Below, one piece after another: positions 35,590 through 45,349 of a DNA stretch of 64,000 nucleotides. The translations under genes were made by a program, and so were the position numbers. Source of the DNA: Marinobacter caseinilyticus (GTDB taxonomy: Bacteria; Pseudomonadota; Gammaproteobacteria; Pseudomonadales; Oleiphilaceae); contig NZ_WUQJ01000023.1 in the NCBI RefSeq assembly GCF_011074955.1, forward strand, positions 154,953 through 218,952, written 5' to 3'. Position 1 is the first letter of the stretch. Every line of letters begins with the position of its first letter. The notes below the pieces were generated by a model. That model made no database searches, had not been told where the DNA came from, and saw nothing but the letters and a program-made list of their open reading frames with translations.

Positions 35590-35627
35590 CCATCGATAAT
35601 TCTGGTCAATACCAGAGGTAGTACATC

Positions 35628-36332
35628 ATGTCTGAATTGGAAGGTTTTGGTTTTGTAATGCCCCACTGGCTTTACTGGGGCTGGCTGGCAATCATGCCAC
35701 TGATCATGATTGCGCTCGACCGCTGGCGCAGTTCAGATACGCAGGACGAGACGGAGGCCGCTGTCCCACCCATAGGCGAAGGGCAGGACGAGCCACCCAC
35801 CGTCGAATACCAGAGCTCGGACGCCAACCTGTTTACCCGGGCGGTAGACTGGATGAGCGACAAAACGGGTCTGTTTATCTCGTTCTGGACCGTCAACGCC
35901 GTCTGTTTCTACTTCTTCGAAGTAATCATGCGTTACATATTCAACACCCCGACCATCTGGGTGCATGAGGCCAGCTATCTGCTGCTGGGCATGCAATACC
36001 TGTTGGCCGGTGGCTTTGCACTGTTACACGGCGCCCACGTCCGGGTGGATGTGGTTTACAACTTCCTGCCCCTGCGCGGACGCATTGGCATGGACATCTT
36101 TACTTCCATGTTTTTCTTCATGTTTGCACTGGTACTGGTGCTGACGTCCTGGACCTATTTCGAGAACGCATATTCCATGGGTGAAACCACTGTTGAGACC
36201 TGGGGCATCCAGTACTGGCCGGTCAAAGGCATCATGCTGCTGGGCTCGTTTATGCTACTGCTGGCCGGTATTTCCAAGCTGCTGAAAGACATTTCAGTGT
36301 TTATCCGTCTGGGCCGGGAGGCATCTGAATGA
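35628..36332 (+). CDS. TRAP transporter small permease subunit (DctQ)
   Basis: 234 residues, longer than the usual 160-200 because of an extra N-terminal membrane segment and an acidic linker (RSSDTQDETEAAVPPIGEGQ). The DctQ core of four helices runs from about residue 85: FEVIMRYIFNTPTIWVHEAS and GGFALLHGAHVRVDVVYNFL are the conserved stretches. It forms the membrane complex with DctM, encoded next with a 4-nt overlap (ATGA). Confidence 0.92.
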   Translation: MSELEGFGFVMPHWLYWGWLAIMPLIMIALDRWRSSDTQDETEAAVPPIGEGQDEPPTVEYQSSDANLFTRAVDWMSDKTGLFISFWTVNAVCFYFFEVIMRYIFNTPTIWVHEASYLLLGMQYLLAGGFALLHGAHVRVDVVYNFLPLRGRIGMDIFTSMFFFMFALVLVLTSWTYFENAYSMGETTVETWGIQYWPVKGIMLLGSFMLLLAGISKLLKDISVFIRLGREASE

Positions 36333-37870
36333 GCACTCAAGCTGCCAACGCTACCACGGCCAAAGACCGTCTGATCGGTCAACTCGGCACCTGGCTGATG
36401 ATCCTGGCGACCGTCGGGCTCGGTTTTATCATCTGTGTCGAAGTCATCAACATACTGTTTTACGATCCTTACAGCGACGACTACTTCCTGTTCCGGCTTG
36501 CCGGCACCCTGTCGGGAGTCAGCATCGGACCGTTAACGTACCTGATGTTCGGGTCGCTGATGGTGGCCCTGATGATGGGCCTGCCGCTGGCTTTCGTTAC
36601 CGGTGGCCTCGGGGTCATGTTTGTCTATCTGGTGGGCGACACCGCGATGCTCAATATCGTGCCGAGCCGTATTTTTCCGATGATGACCAACTCCGACCTG
36701 GCGGCGATTCCGCTGTTCATTTTCATGGCTTCGATGCTTGAACGCGCTGGCCTGATCGAGGAAATGTTCAGTGTGGTCTACAAATGGATGGGCGGCCTCA
36801 GCGGCGGTCTGGCCGTAGCCACCATCCTGGCATCCACCATTCTGGCCGCGATGGTCGGGGTGATCGGGGCCGCCGTAGTCACGATGGGCATCATTGCCCT
36901 GCCCGCGATGCTGAAACGCGGTTACGATCACCAGATCGCCCTCGGCTCCATTATGGCCGGCGGCACCCTGGGCATCCTGATTCCGCCCTCGATCCTCGCC
37001 ATCCTGTATGCCGTGGTCGCCCAGCAGTCTGTGGGCGAGCTCTACCTCGGGTCGGTGATGCCGGGCCTGATGCTGTCGATGACGTACGTCGCCTACGTCC
37101 TGATCCGCAGTTGGCTCAACCCCAAGTTGGGGCCACCGGTGCCGGTTGAAGAGCGCGTATCCACCCTTGAGAAACTGCGTTTGCTGCGCAGCCTGATCGC
37201 GCCGCTGATCCTGGTCTTCCTCGTACTTGGCCTGTTGTTCGGCGGGGTCGCAACGCCGGTAGAGGCAGCGGGTATTGGCTCCTTTGGTGCCATGCTGGTG
37301 GCCTGGAAACATGGCGCACTGTCAATTTCGGCGCTCAGGGATGCTTCGATTACCACCACCAAGGCTTCCGCCATGGTGCTGTGGATCATGTTCGGGGCCT
37401 CGGTGTTTGTCGGTTTCTACATCCTCCAGGGTGGCCAGGCATTCATCACTGAAACCATCCTTGGCATTGGTCTGTCGCCCTACGCGGTGCTGGCTCTGCT
37501 GATGTTGCTGCTGGTGGTACTGGGCATGTTCCTCGACTGGGTGGGCATTCTGCTGCTGGCCGTGCCTATTTTCATTCCCATCGTCGAAGCACTGACCTTT
37601 GATGGCCTGTTCGGCCTGCCCGGTATTGACGGTTCCGATGTGGTGCTCTGGTTCGGGGTGCTGTACCTGGTGAACATGCAGATGTCGTTCCTGAGTCCGC
37701 CCTTTGGCTATGCACTGTTCTACATCCGCGGTGTGTGTCCACCGGAAATCTCCATGGCGACGATCTTCCGTTCCGCCCTGGTGTTCCTGGGACTGCAAGC
37801 ACTGGGGCTGTTCCTGTGCATCGTGTTCCCATCCATCGTTACCTGGCTGCCAGGCCTGGTCTACGGCTAA
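36329..37870 (+). CDS. TRAP transporter large permease subunit (DctM)
   Basis: 513 residues with about a dozen membrane helices. Family stretches include SDLAAIPLFIFMASMLERAG, GVIGAAVVTMGIIALPAMLK and GTLGILIPPSILAILYAVVA. It is the secondary carrier that drives uptake with an ion gradient. It is longer than the typical 430 residues because of an N-terminal extension and a longer central loop, as is usual in the TakM-like branch that accompanies TakP-type receptors. Translationally coupled to dctQ. Confidence 0.93.
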   Translation: MSTQAANATTAKDRLIGQLGTWLMILATVGLGFIICVEVINILFYDPYSDDYFLFRLAGTLSGVSIGPLTYLMFGSLMVALMMGLPLAFVTGGLGVMFVYLVGDTAMLNIVPSRIFPMMTNSDLAAIPLFIFMASMLERAGLIEEMFSVVYKWMGGLSGGLAVATILASTILAAMVGVIGAAVVTMGIIALPAMLKRGYDHQIALGSIMAGGTLGILIPPSILAILYAVVAQQSVGELYLGSVMPGLMLSMTYVAYVLIRSWLNPKLGPPVPVEERVSTLEKLRLLRSLIAPLILVFLVLGLLFGGVATPVEAAGIGSFGAMLVAWKHGALSISALRDASITTTKASAMVLWIMFGASVFVGFYILQGGQAFITETILGIGLSPYAVLALLMLLLVVLGMFLDWVGILLLAVPIFIPIVEALTFDGLFGLPGIDGSDVVLWFGVLYLVNMQMSFLSPPFGYALFYIRGVCPPEISMATIFRSALVFLGLQALGLFLCIVFPSIVTWLPGLVYG

Positions 37871-37886
37871 CCGTCGGGATCATGCT

Positions 37887-37928
37887 CCCGCCCGGCGGCG
37901 GCCTCTTTTGAGGGCGCTGTCGGGCGGG
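37887..37928 (+). terminator. Hairpin between dctM and glcB
   Basis: CCCGCCCG (37887-37894) and CGGGCGGG (37921-37928) form an 8-bp GC stem with a 26-nt loop, in the 92-nt gap before malate synthase G. There is no T-run, so it is more likely an attenuating or stabilising element than a terminator. Confidence 0.4.
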
Positions 37929-37962
37929 TTCCACCGAGTTAGCAAGCGTCAGCGAGAACCAG

Positions 37963-40200
37963 ATGAACAGTCGAATCACCATCAACGGATTGAAGATTGC
38001 GGCACCGCTCCATGATCTGGTGGCCCATGAGATTGCGCCTGGGACCGGCATTGACCCGGACCAGTTCTGGCAATCCTTTGAGGCCATTGTCACGGAACTG
38101 GCACCGCGCAACCGGGAACTGCTCGCTTTCCGTGACCGACTGCAAACCCAGGTTGACCAATGGCACGATGCCCACAAAGGTCGCACCATTCACCTGGACC
38201 AATACACCACGTTTCTAGCCGACATCGGATATCTGGTGCCGGAAGGCAAACCGTTCCAGATCGACACCACTCATGTCGACGACGAAATCGCTCACATTGC
38301 CGGTCCACAACTGGTGGTACCGGTCAATAACGCCCGATTTGCGGTCAACGCCGCCAATGCCCGCTGGGGCAGCCTCTACGATGCGTTGTACGGCACCGAT
38401 ATGATCGCCGAAAACACAGGCTGCGAAAAAACCGACGAGTTCAATCCGTTTCGGGGCGAGCGCGTGATCCGCTGGGCCGCCGATTTCCTGGATCAATCGA
38501 CCCCTCTGGCCCATGGCTCGCACGTCGATGTCGTGGAATACCGGCTTGAAAATATCCACGACCGGTGGGTGCTCGAAGCCACCACCTCTGATGGCGATAC
38601 CACGGCCCTGGCGCAGCCGGCGCAATTGGTGGGTCACAGCCGGGATGAACGTGGCCTCGTCATCCTGCTGAAAAATCATGGCCTGCACATTGAACTGATT
38701 ATCGACCGGGAGCATCCCATCGGTGCGCTCGCCGCATCCGGCGTGAGGGACGTGGTGCTTGAATCCGCGGTCAGCACGATCATGGATTGCGAGGACTCCG
38801 TCGCCGCCGTCGACGCCGATGACAAAGTCTTGGTCTATCGCAACTGGCTGGCGCTGATGAAAGGCACGCTGGAAGACACCTTCCTCAAGCACGGCCATCC
38901 CATCACCCGGCAGCTCAACGACGACCGGCATTACCAGACTCCTACCGGGGCCACACTCACGCTGCCCGGGCGCAGTCTGCTGCTGTTGCGCAACGTCGGG
39001 CACCTGATGACCACCGACGCGGTGCTGGATGCCAACAACCAGGCGGTACCCGAAGGTCTACTGGACGCCATGGTGACCACTTTCTGTACACTGCACGACC
39101 TGAAGGGCCTGAGCCCCCGCCGCAACAGCCGGCAAGGCAGCGTTTACATCGTCAAACCCAAAATGCATGGGCCGGATGAAGTGGCCTTTACCAACCTGCT
39201 GTTTGAGCGGGTCGAAGACGCCCTGGGACTGGCGCGCAATACCATCAAAGTGGGTGTGATGGACGAAGAACGGCGCACCTCCGCCAACCTGACCGAATGC
39301 ATTCGCGCCGTACGCGAACGACTGGCGTTCATTAACACCGGTTTTCTGGACCGGACCGGTGACGAGATTCACACCTGCATGGCCGCCGGCCCGGTGCTGC
39401 CGAAAGACGACATCAAGACCCAGCCCTGGATACAGGCCTACGAAAATCGCAATGTGGACATTGGCCTGGCCTGCGGCCTCGCCGGCGTCGCACAGATCGG
39501 TAAAGGCATGTGGCCGATGCCGGACGAGATGCGGCGCATGATGGAAACCAAACGAGCTCACCCCGAAGCGGGTGCCAACTGCGCCTGGGTGCCCTCACCA
39601 ACCGCCGCGACACTGCACGCGGTTCACTATCATCAGGTGGACGTGCAGGCCCGGCAACAGGCTCTTATGTCCCGCAAGCGAGACAGTCTGGATCAACTCC
39701 TGACCCCGCCATTGCTGGGCCAGACACGGCTTGCCCCGGACCGTATTCAGGCCGAGCTCGACAACTGCGCACAAGGCATACTGGGCTATGTGGTGCGCTG
39801 GGTGAACCAAGGTATTGGCTGCTCCAAAGTACCCGATATCAATGACATCGGGTTGATGGAAGACCGAGCCACCCTGAGAATTTCCAGTCAGTTGCTGGCC
39901 AACTGGCTTTATCACGGCATCTGCACCGACGATCAGGTGATCGATACGCTGAAATTCATGGCGGTGGTGGTGGACAGCCAAAATGCGGGCGATCCCCACT
40001 ACCGCAAGATGGGCCGTGAGTTTGATAAAAGTGTGGTCTTTCAGGCTGCATACGATTTGATTTTCACTGGCTGTGAACAGCCCAGTGGCTATACCGAACC
40101 GGTGTTGCATGAGCGTCGGCGGCAGGCCAAGGGTCTACAGACCCTGGCCCCGCCGAACCGTATCGGCAACAGCCAGTCGCCTTTTCAACAAGCCCCGTAA
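37963..40200 (+). CDS. glcB: Malate synthase G
   Basis: 745 residues, close to the roughly 720-740 of the family. It condenses glyoxylate with acetyl-CoA to malate in the cytoplasm. Seen: [20 protein letters not shown] with the catalytic region, [60 protein letters not shown] with the metal-binding Glu and active Arg, and [20 protein letters not shown]. It follows the TRAP genes and precedes glcG and glcDEF, so glyoxylate made by glycolate oxidase is fed directly into the TCA cycle. Confidence 0.96.
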   Translation: MNSRITINGLKIAAPLHDLVAHEIAPGTGIDPDQFWQSFEAIVTELAPRNRELLAFRDRLQTQVDQWHDAHKGRTIHLDQYTTFLADIGYLVPEGKPFQIDTTHVDDEIAHIAGPQLVVPVNNARFAVNAANARWGSLYDALYGTDMIAENTGCEKTDEFNPFRGERVIRWAADFLDQSTPLAHGSHVDVVEYRLENIHDRWVLEATTSDGDTTALAQPAQLVGHSRDERGLVILLKNHGLHIELIIDREHPIGALAASGVRDVVLESAVSTIMDCEDSVAAVDADDKVLVYRNWLALMKGTLEDTFLKHGHPITRQLNDDRHYQTPTGATLTLPGRSLLLLRNVGHLMTTDAVLDANNQAVPEGLLDAMVTTFCTLHDLKGLSPRRNSRQGSVYIVKPKMHGPDEVAFTNLLFERVEDALGLARNTIKVGVMDEERRTSANLTECIRAVRERLAFINTGFLDRTGDEIHTCMAAGPVLPKDDIKTQPWIQAYENRNVDIGLACGLAGVAQIGKGMWPMPDEMRRMMETKRAHPEAGANCAWVPSPTAATLHAVHYHQVDVQARQQALMSRKRDSLDQLLTPPLLGQTRLAPDRIQAELDNCAQGILGYVVRWVNQGIGCSKVPDINDIGLMEDRATLRISSQLLANWLYHGICTDDQVIDTLKFMAVVVDSQNAGDPHYRKMGREFDKSVVFQAAYDLIFTGCEQPSGYTEPVLHERRRQAKGLQTLAPPNRIGNSQSPFQQAP

Positions 40201-40214
40201 CAGGAATAATATTT

Positions 40215-40640
40215 ATGATGACACTAAAGAGACTCGACCAGGAAGACGCCCGTATTCTGATTGAAGGCGCCGCGGCCAAATCCCGTGAAATCGGTATCCC
40301 CATGTGTATTGCGATCACCGATGAGTCCGGCAATCTGATCGCTTTCGAGCGCATGGACGGTGGCAAGATCACCAGCATCACCATCGCCCAGGATAAAGCC
40401 TATACGGCGGCCGCCGCCCGTAAGGCAACGCACGAATACAACGCCGCTTGTGTCCCCGGCAACCTGGTGTTCGGTATCCACACGTCCATGGGCGGTCGGC
40501 TTTGTGTGGTTGGTGGTGGCCTGCCAATCACCGTTGACGGCGAAGTGGTTGGCGGTATTGGCCTCAGCTCTGGCACCCCGCAACAGGACATGACCTGCGC
40601 CCAGGCGGGTATCGATTACTTCAACATTGATCGCGGTTAA
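40215..40640 (+). CDS. glcG: GlcG/HbpS-like protein
   Basis: 141 residues of the DUF336 (Haem_degrading) family. Seen: IPMCIAITDESGNLIAFERM, AYTAAAARKATHEYN, and the glycine-rich GGRLCVVGGGLPITVDGEVV, GGIGLSSGTPQQD. In E. coli, glcG lies in the glc operon with no settled role; relatives bind haem or act as small chaperone-like proteins. Here it lies between glcB and glcD, 14 nt after glcB. Confidence 0.88.
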   Translation: MMTLKRLDQEDARILIEGAAAKSREIGIPMCIAITDESGNLIAFERMDGGKITSITIAQDKAYTAAAARKATHEYNAACVPGNLVFGIHTSMGGRLCVVGGGLPITVDGEVVGGIGLSSGTPQQDMTCAQAGIDYFNIDRG

Positions 40641-40670
40641 AACAGCACAGCAACCGCCCGGAGTATGGTG

Positions 40671-42134
40671 ATGAATTCCGCAAGCAAACCCGATAAGGCC
40701 GAACTGGCCAGCATGTTCCGGAGCTTTATTGATCCGGCCTTTGTGATCACCGACGAGGAGACACTCAAGCCCTACGAGTGTGACGGCCTGTCGATGTATT
40801 GTGTGATGCCCCTGATGGTGGTGTTGCCGGAGACAGTGGACCAGGTTCAGGAAGTCATGCGCGTTTGTCACCGCTATCAGATACCGGTGGTTGCCCGTGG
40901 TGCCGGCACCGGCCTGAGCGCCGGCGCTTTGCCGGATGCCGGCGGCGTGGTGTTGTCGCTGGCCAAATTCAACCGCATTCTCGACATTGATCCAATGGCC
41001 CGCTCGGCGCGGCTGCAATCCGGGGTGCGTAATCTGGCGATCAGCGAAGCCGCGTCGGAATACGGTCTCTATTACGGACCCGACCCGTCGTCGCAAATTG
41101 CCTGCACCATCGGTGGCAATGTCGGCGAGAATTCCGGCGGTGTGCACTGCCTGAAATACGGCCTGACCACCCACAACATCCTCAGCGTAGAAATGATCAC
41201 GGTTGAAGGTGAGCGCGTTGTCATTGGCAGCGATGGCCTGGACAGCTGCGGCATGGACTTGCTGGCCCTGATCACTGGGTCCGAAGGGTTACTGGGCATC
41301 ATCACCGAAATTCAGGTCAAACTGCTGCCGACACCGGAAATCGCCCGCGTTGTGATGGCCGGTTTTGACAGCGTCGACAACGGCGGCGATGCGGTCGGCG
41401 GCATCATTGCCCAGGGCATCATTCCTGCCGGTCTGGAGATGATGGACAGCCACGCCATAAAAGCCGTGGAAGACTTTACCCACGCCGGTTACCCGGTCGA
41501 GGCCGAAGCCTTGTTGCTGTGCGAAGTGGACGGCACCAAAGAAGAAGTGCAGGAACACATCGAGAAAGTGGAAGCCCTGTTCCGGGACTTCGGCGCCACC
41601 TCCATTCGGACCTCCAAAGACGAAGCCGAACGAGCGCTGTTGTGGAAAGGCCGCAAGAATGCCTTCCCCGCTATGGGCCGGATATCCCCGGACTACTATT
41701 GCATGGACGGCACCATCCCCCGGGCTCATCTGGCCGATGTCCTGAACGCCATGCAGGACATGTCCAAGCAATACGGCCTGCGTGTGGCCAATGTTTTCCA
41801 TGCCGGCGACGGCAACCTGCACCCGCTGATCCTGTTTGATGCCAACAAACCCGGCGAGTTTGAACGAGCCGAAGCCTTTGGCAGCAGTATCTTGCAACTG
41901 TGCGTGGAAGTGGGCGGATGCATCACCGGTGAACACGGTGTTGGCATTGAGAAAATACGTCAGATGCCGATGCAGTTTACCGACCAGGAAATCGAACAGC
42001 TGAATGCCGTGAAAGAGGCTTTTGACCCGCGCGGCACGCTTAACCCCGGTAAGGGCGTACCCACCCTGCGCAACTGCCAGGAATACCGGGCCATTAACTT
42101 AAAACCACAGGCGGCGGAAGCTCACCATGCCTGA
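40671..42134 (+). CDS. glcD: Glycolate oxidase subunit GlcD
   Basis: 487-residue FAD-binding catalytic subunit. Seen: IPVVARGAGTGLSAGALPDA (FAD pyrophosphate loop), CTIGGNVGENSGGVHCLKYG, and the C-terminal catalytic stretch NVFHAGDGNLHPLILFD with ITGEHGVGIEK. It oxidises glycolate (and often D-lactate) to glyoxylate and passes electrons via GlcE and GlcF to the quinone pool. The ATG at 40671 has GGAG 7 nt upstream; the ATG two codons earlier is too close to that site. Its end overlaps glcE by 8 nt. Confidence 0.95.
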   Translation: MNSASKPDKAELASMFRSFIDPAFVITDEETLKPYECDGLSMYCVMPLMVVLPETVDQVQEVMRVCHRYQIPVVARGAGTGLSAGALPDAGGVVLSLAKFNRILDIDPMARSARLQSGVRNLAISEAASEYGLYYGPDPSSQIACTIGGNVGENSGGVHCLKYGLTTHNILSVEMITVEGERVVIGSDGLDSCGMDLLALITGSEGLLGIITEIQVKLLPTPEIARVVMAGFDSVDNGGDAVGGIIAQGIIPAGLEMMDSHAIKAVEDFTHAGYPVEAEALLLCEVDGTKEEVQEHIEKVEALFRDFGATSIRTSKDEAERALLWKGRKNAFPAMGRISPDYYCMDGTIPRAHLADVLNAMQDMSKQYGLRVANVFHAGDGNLHPLILFDANKPGEFERAEAFGSSILQLCVEVGGCITGEHGVGIEKIRQMPMQFTDQEIEQLNAVKEAFDPRGTLNPGKGVPTLRNCQEYRAINLKPQAAEAHHA

Positions 42135-43185
42135 TATCACTGAACAGCTGCAGGACCAGATTAAAACCGCGCGCACCGAGGCCCGTAAACTCAGCATCGT
42201 CGGGGGCGGCAGCAAGGCCTTTATGGGGCGTGCCATCGACGCCGACCGTCTCGACGTCAGCGGCCACAGTGGCATCGTCACCTACCAGCCGGTGGAGTTG
42301 GTGCTGACGGTACGCGCCGGTACGCCACTGCTTGAGATTGAAGCGGCACTGGCGAAGAACAATCAGATGCTGTCCTTCGAGCCGCCGCATTTCAGCGACG
42401 CCTCCACCATTGGCGGCACCCTGGCCTGCAACCAGTCTGGCCCCGGACGACCCTGGTGGAGCTCAGTGCGTGATCAGGTGCTGGGCGTCGGGTTGATCAA
42501 CGGCACCGGCGAAAAGCTGCGTTTCGGTGGCCAGGTGATGAAAAACGTTGCCGGTTACGATGTGTCCCGAACCCAGGCCGGCGCCATGGGCTCCCTGGGC
42601 GTGCTGACGGAAATCAGTCTCAAGGTGCTGCCACGACCGGCCACCACCGTCACCCTGTCGCGCGAGATGCGGCAGAACGAAGCCATTCTGTTCATGAACG
42701 CCCGTGCCGCCGAACCGAAACCGCTGTCAGCCGCGTGCTGGCTGGACGGTAAGCTTTATCTGCGGCTGTCCGGCGCGCAGTCGGCTGTCGAGGCCACCGC
42801 CAAACAATGGGATATTCCCCTGATGACGGGCGGCGACGAATTCTGGCAGCAACTGCGTGATCAGCAATTACCGTTTTTCGCGGGTGACCAACCCCTGTGG
42901 CGCTTCTCGGTTAACTCCACCGCGCCCAATCCGCCGCTGGACGGCCCCTGGTTGATCGACTGGGCCGGTTCACAGCGCTGGTATCGCGGTGATGCCGAAC
43001 TGGCGTCGATGGAAGCTCATGCTGAGAAAGCCGGCGGACAGGTCAGCCTGTTCCGGGGCGGGGATCGCACCGGTGAAGTGATGCACCGGCAGTTGCCCGC
43101 GTTGCAGGCGATCCAGAAGCGACTGAAACACTCTTTTGATCCGGATGGCCTGTTTAATCCCGGCCGTCTTTATAGCTGGATGTAA
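42127..43185 (+). CDS. glcE: Glycolate oxidase subunit GlcE
   Basis: 352-residue FAD-binding subunit. Seen: LSIVGGGSKAFMGRAIDADR, FEPPHFSDASTIGGTLACNQ, SGPGRPWWSSVRDQVLGVGL, and GGQVMKNVAGYDVSRTQAGA, all in the FAD_binding_4 fold; the C-terminal part is short, as normal for GlcE. It forms the membrane-associated oxidase with GlcD and GlcF, and translation is coupled to glcD by an 8-nt overlap. Confidence 0.94.
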   Translation: MPDITEQLQDQIKTARTEARKLSIVGGGSKAFMGRAIDADRLDVSGHSGIVTYQPVELVLTVRAGTPLLEIEAALAKNNQMLSFEPPHFSDASTIGGTLACNQSGPGRPWWSSVRDQVLGVGLINGTGEKLRFGGQVMKNVAGYDVSRTQAGAMGSLGVLTEISLKVLPRPATTVTLSREMRQNEAILFMNARAAEPKPLSAACWLDGKLYLRLSGAQSAVEATAKQWDIPLMTGGDEFWQQLRDQQLPFFAGDQPLWRFSVNSTAPNPPLDGPWLIDWAGSQRWYRGDAELASMEAHAEKAGGQVSLFRGGDRTGEVMHRQLPALQAIQKRLKHSFDPDGLFNPGRLYSWM

Positions 43186-43214
43186 CCGTTGTCACCGTTA
43201 GAACGGTTGTGAAA

Positions 43215-43244
43215 ACGACGGTGATAACGACGGTGATAACGACC
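43215..43244. repeat. 12-bp tandem repeat between glcE and glcF
   Basis: AACGACGGTGAT occurs twice in a row from 43215, followed by AACGACCACGACAGTGAC and a further AACGAC at 43262-43267. The 109-nt glcE-glcF gap is made largely of such ACGAC/GTGAT variants. Slippage could change its length; no coding or operator role is evident. Confidence 0.6.
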
Positions 43245-43294
43245 ACGACAGTGACTGTTATAACGACAGCCGGATATAAACCACCAGGTGCTCC

Positions 43295-44503
43295 ATGAAG
43301 ACGAACCTTGTTGCTGAATTTAAAAACTCCCCGGACGGCATCGAAGCCGAGGAGATTCTGCGGGCCTGTGTCCATTGCGGTTTTTGCACCGCAACCTGCC
43401 CGACCTATCAGGAGCTCAACGATGAGCGCGACGGCCCCCGTGGCCGAATCTACCTGATCAAGGAAATGCTGGAAGGCGCCGAGGTGACCGACAAAACCCG
43501 GGATCACCTCGACCGCTGCCTGACCTGCCGCGCCTGCGAAACCACCTGCCCCTCCGGTGTCCAGTACGGACGTCTGGTGGACATTGGCCGTGGCGTGATT
43601 GACGACAAGCTGGAACGCCCACGCAAGCAGCGGTTGATGCGGCTGGCGTTGCGTAAAGTGCTGCCCTACAGCAATCGGTTCGGACCGCTGCTGGCGCTTG
43701 GGCAACTGTTCAAACCGGTGCTGCCGCCGGCCCTGAAAGCCAAGGTGCCGCCCCGGCGCAAAGCATCACCCTGGCCAACCGCCAGTCACCCGCGGGCAAT
43801 GATGGCGTTAGCCGGCTGCGCGCAATCCTCCGCCGCGCCTACCACCAACGCCTCAACAGCGCGGGTGCTGGACAAACTGGGCATTACCCTGGTGGAAGCA
43901 CCGGAAGCCGGGTGTTGCGGAGCGGTCAGTTACCACCTGTCGGCTCATGAGGAAGGCCTGAACTTCATGCGTCGCAACATCGACGCCTGGTGGCCGGCCA
44001 TCGAAGCCGGTGCCGAAGCCATCGTCATGACCGCCTCCGGCTGTGGTGCCATGGTGCAGGATTATGGCCACCTGCTTCGCAACGACCCGGTGTATGCCAA
44101 CAAGGCGAAACGCGTCAGTGAACTGATGAAAGACATCGGTGAGGTCCTGCTGGCGGAAGACCTGAGCAAACTCGAGCTGCAGAAGTCCACCGACAAAATA
44201 GCGTTCCACTGCCCCTGCACCTTGCAACATGCGATGCAGAAGAGTGGCCTGGTGGAACAGGTGTTGACCAAAGCCGGCTTTGATCTGGCCAAAACCAAAG
44301 ACAAACACCTGTGCTGCGGCTCGGCTGGCACCTACTCCATCATGCAACCGGAAATGAGTCAGAAGCTGCTGAAAAACAAACTCGAAGCACTGACCCTGGA
44401 CCAACCCGACCGCATCGTCACCGCCAACATCGGCTGCCAGTTACACCTGGAAACCAAGGCCCAGGTGCCAGTGCAACACTGGGTGGAATTGCTCGACCGA
44501 TAA
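43295..44503 (+). CDS. glcF: Glycolate oxidase iron-sulfur subunit GlcF
   Basis: 402 residues. Two [4Fe-4S] motifs, CVHCGFCTATCPTY and CLTCRACETTCPSG, are followed by two cysteine-rich CCG domains (GCCGAVSYHLSAHEEG and LCCGSAGTYSIMQ). It carries electrons from the GlcDE flavins to the membrane quinone pool. Length agrees with the roughly 405 residues of the family. It follows glcE after a 109-nt repeat-rich gap and ends the operon. Confidence 0.95.
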   Translation: MKTNLVAEFKNSPDGIEAEEILRACVHCGFCTATCPTYQELNDERDGPRGRIYLIKEMLEGAEVTDKTRDHLDRCLTCRACETTCPSGVQYGRLVDIGRGVIDDKLERPRKQRLMRLALRKVLPYSNRFGPLLALGQLFKPVLPPALKAKVPPRRKASPWPTASHPRAMMALAGCAQSSAAPTTNASTARVLDKLGITLVEAPEAGCCGAVSYHLSAHEEGLNFMRRNIDAWWPAIEAGAEAIVMTASGCGAMVQDYGHLLRNDPVYANKAKRVSELMKDIGEVLLAEDLSKLELQKSTDKIAFHCPCTLQHAMQKSGLVEQVLTKAGFDLAKTKDKHLCCGSAGTYSIMQPEMSQKLLKNKLEALTLDQPDRIVTANIGCQLHLETKAQVPVQHWVELLDR

Positions 44504-44517
44504 CGTACGCATGTAAC

Positions 44518-44544
44518 ATCCCCTGCGCCGCACGGCCAGGGGAT
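44518..44544 (+). terminator. Hairpin after glcF
   Basis: ATCCCCTG (44518-44525) and CAGGGGAT (44537-44544) form a perfect 8-bp stem, 15 nt past the glcF stop. There is no T-run; it may mark the operon's 3' end. Confidence 0.45.
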
Positions 44545-44697
44545 AGCCGGTCCCGCTGGGTGAATTACCAGCCCACGGTCAGGTCTTGTGATGGGTTAGT
44601 CTGGTGCCGGGTGGCTTCGTGCATTCATTTGATGCTGCCACGCGCCCACAACGACGGGACCTTTCCAATCCATTGCGCATGCATTTCCGGTGGCGGG

Positions 44698-45324
44698 TCA
44701 GCGGATAAATTTAGACATCGCATGGCCCTTGGTGTCGTCGCCACCGGCCAGCGCTGCCTTAACGCCTGCTTTGTTACGGCCCGGCTGGTTCTGGCTCGCC
44801 TTCAGTTTTCCCGTCAGCGTCTCGATGCGGATCTCAACCCCCACGATGCCCTGCATCAAGCGCTCGGTATAATCCTGGGGCGCGTCGTCCACTGACCAGG
44901 GTTGCGCTCTTCCTGTCTCGTGGCGATCGGTCAGTTGGTGCAGGTGGCTTCTCAGCCAGTCTACGTCCTGCACGACGCGCGGGCGTCCCTGTGCGTGGAC
45001 GGCCAGATAGTTCCAGGTCGGGACAACCCGGCCAGACTCGGCTTTGGTCGGGTACCACGCCGGTGACACATAGGCATCGGGCCCCTGAAACACCACCAGC
45101 ACCCGGGCACCGCGTTCCAGCCGCTGCCAAACCGGATTGCTCCGCGCGAGATGGCACTGCAACAGACCCAGAGACCCGGACGCATCGGTATTGATATGAA
45201 AAGGCAGGTGATTCGCCTCAATGCCCTGCTCGTCGGCGACTATCAGCAACCCGAAACCATAATCACGAATGTACTGCTGGAGCGTTTGGGAATCCTGTTC
45301 CGCGAAGTGACTGGGGACGTACAT
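44698..45324 (-). CDS. PaiB-like FMN-binding protein
   Basis: 208 residues of the PaiB/FMN_bind_2 family: MYVPSHFAEQDSQTLQQYIR, IEANHLPFHINTDASGSLGL, VVFQGPDAYVSPAWYPTK and VPTWNYLAVHAQGRPRVVQD are characteristic. The fold is a flavin-binding split barrel; Bacillus PaiB is described as a negative transcriptional regulator, but the molecular role in gammaproteobacteria is open. It is convergent with glcF and stands at the edge of an AT-rich stretch. Confidence 0.88.
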   Translation of the reverse strand: MYVPSHFAEQDSQTLQQYIRDYGFGLLIVADEQGIEANHLPFHINTDASGSLGLLQCHLARSNPVWQRLERGARVLVVFQGPDAYVSPAWYPTKAESGRVVPTWNYLAVHAQGRPRVVQDVDWLRSHLHQLTDRHETGRAQPWSVDDAPQDYTERLMQGIVGVEIRIETLTGKLKASQNQPGRNKAGVKAALAGGDDTKGHAMSKFIR

Positions 45325-45349
45325 CTGGCAATCTCCTTATGCGATCTGA

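Noticed and set aside
36533..37312. 259-codon open frame antisense to dctM
   Set aside because: Low-complexity His/Gln/Asp-rich product opposite a clear TRAP permease; shadow frame.
40224..41174. 316-codon open frame antisense to glcG and glcD
   Set aside because: Spans two strongly supported genes on the other strand and shows no domain pattern.
43154..43705. 183-codon minus-strand frame across glcF start
   Set aside because: Its Val/Thr-rich tail is only the translation of the ACGAC repeat, and the rest is antisense to glcF.
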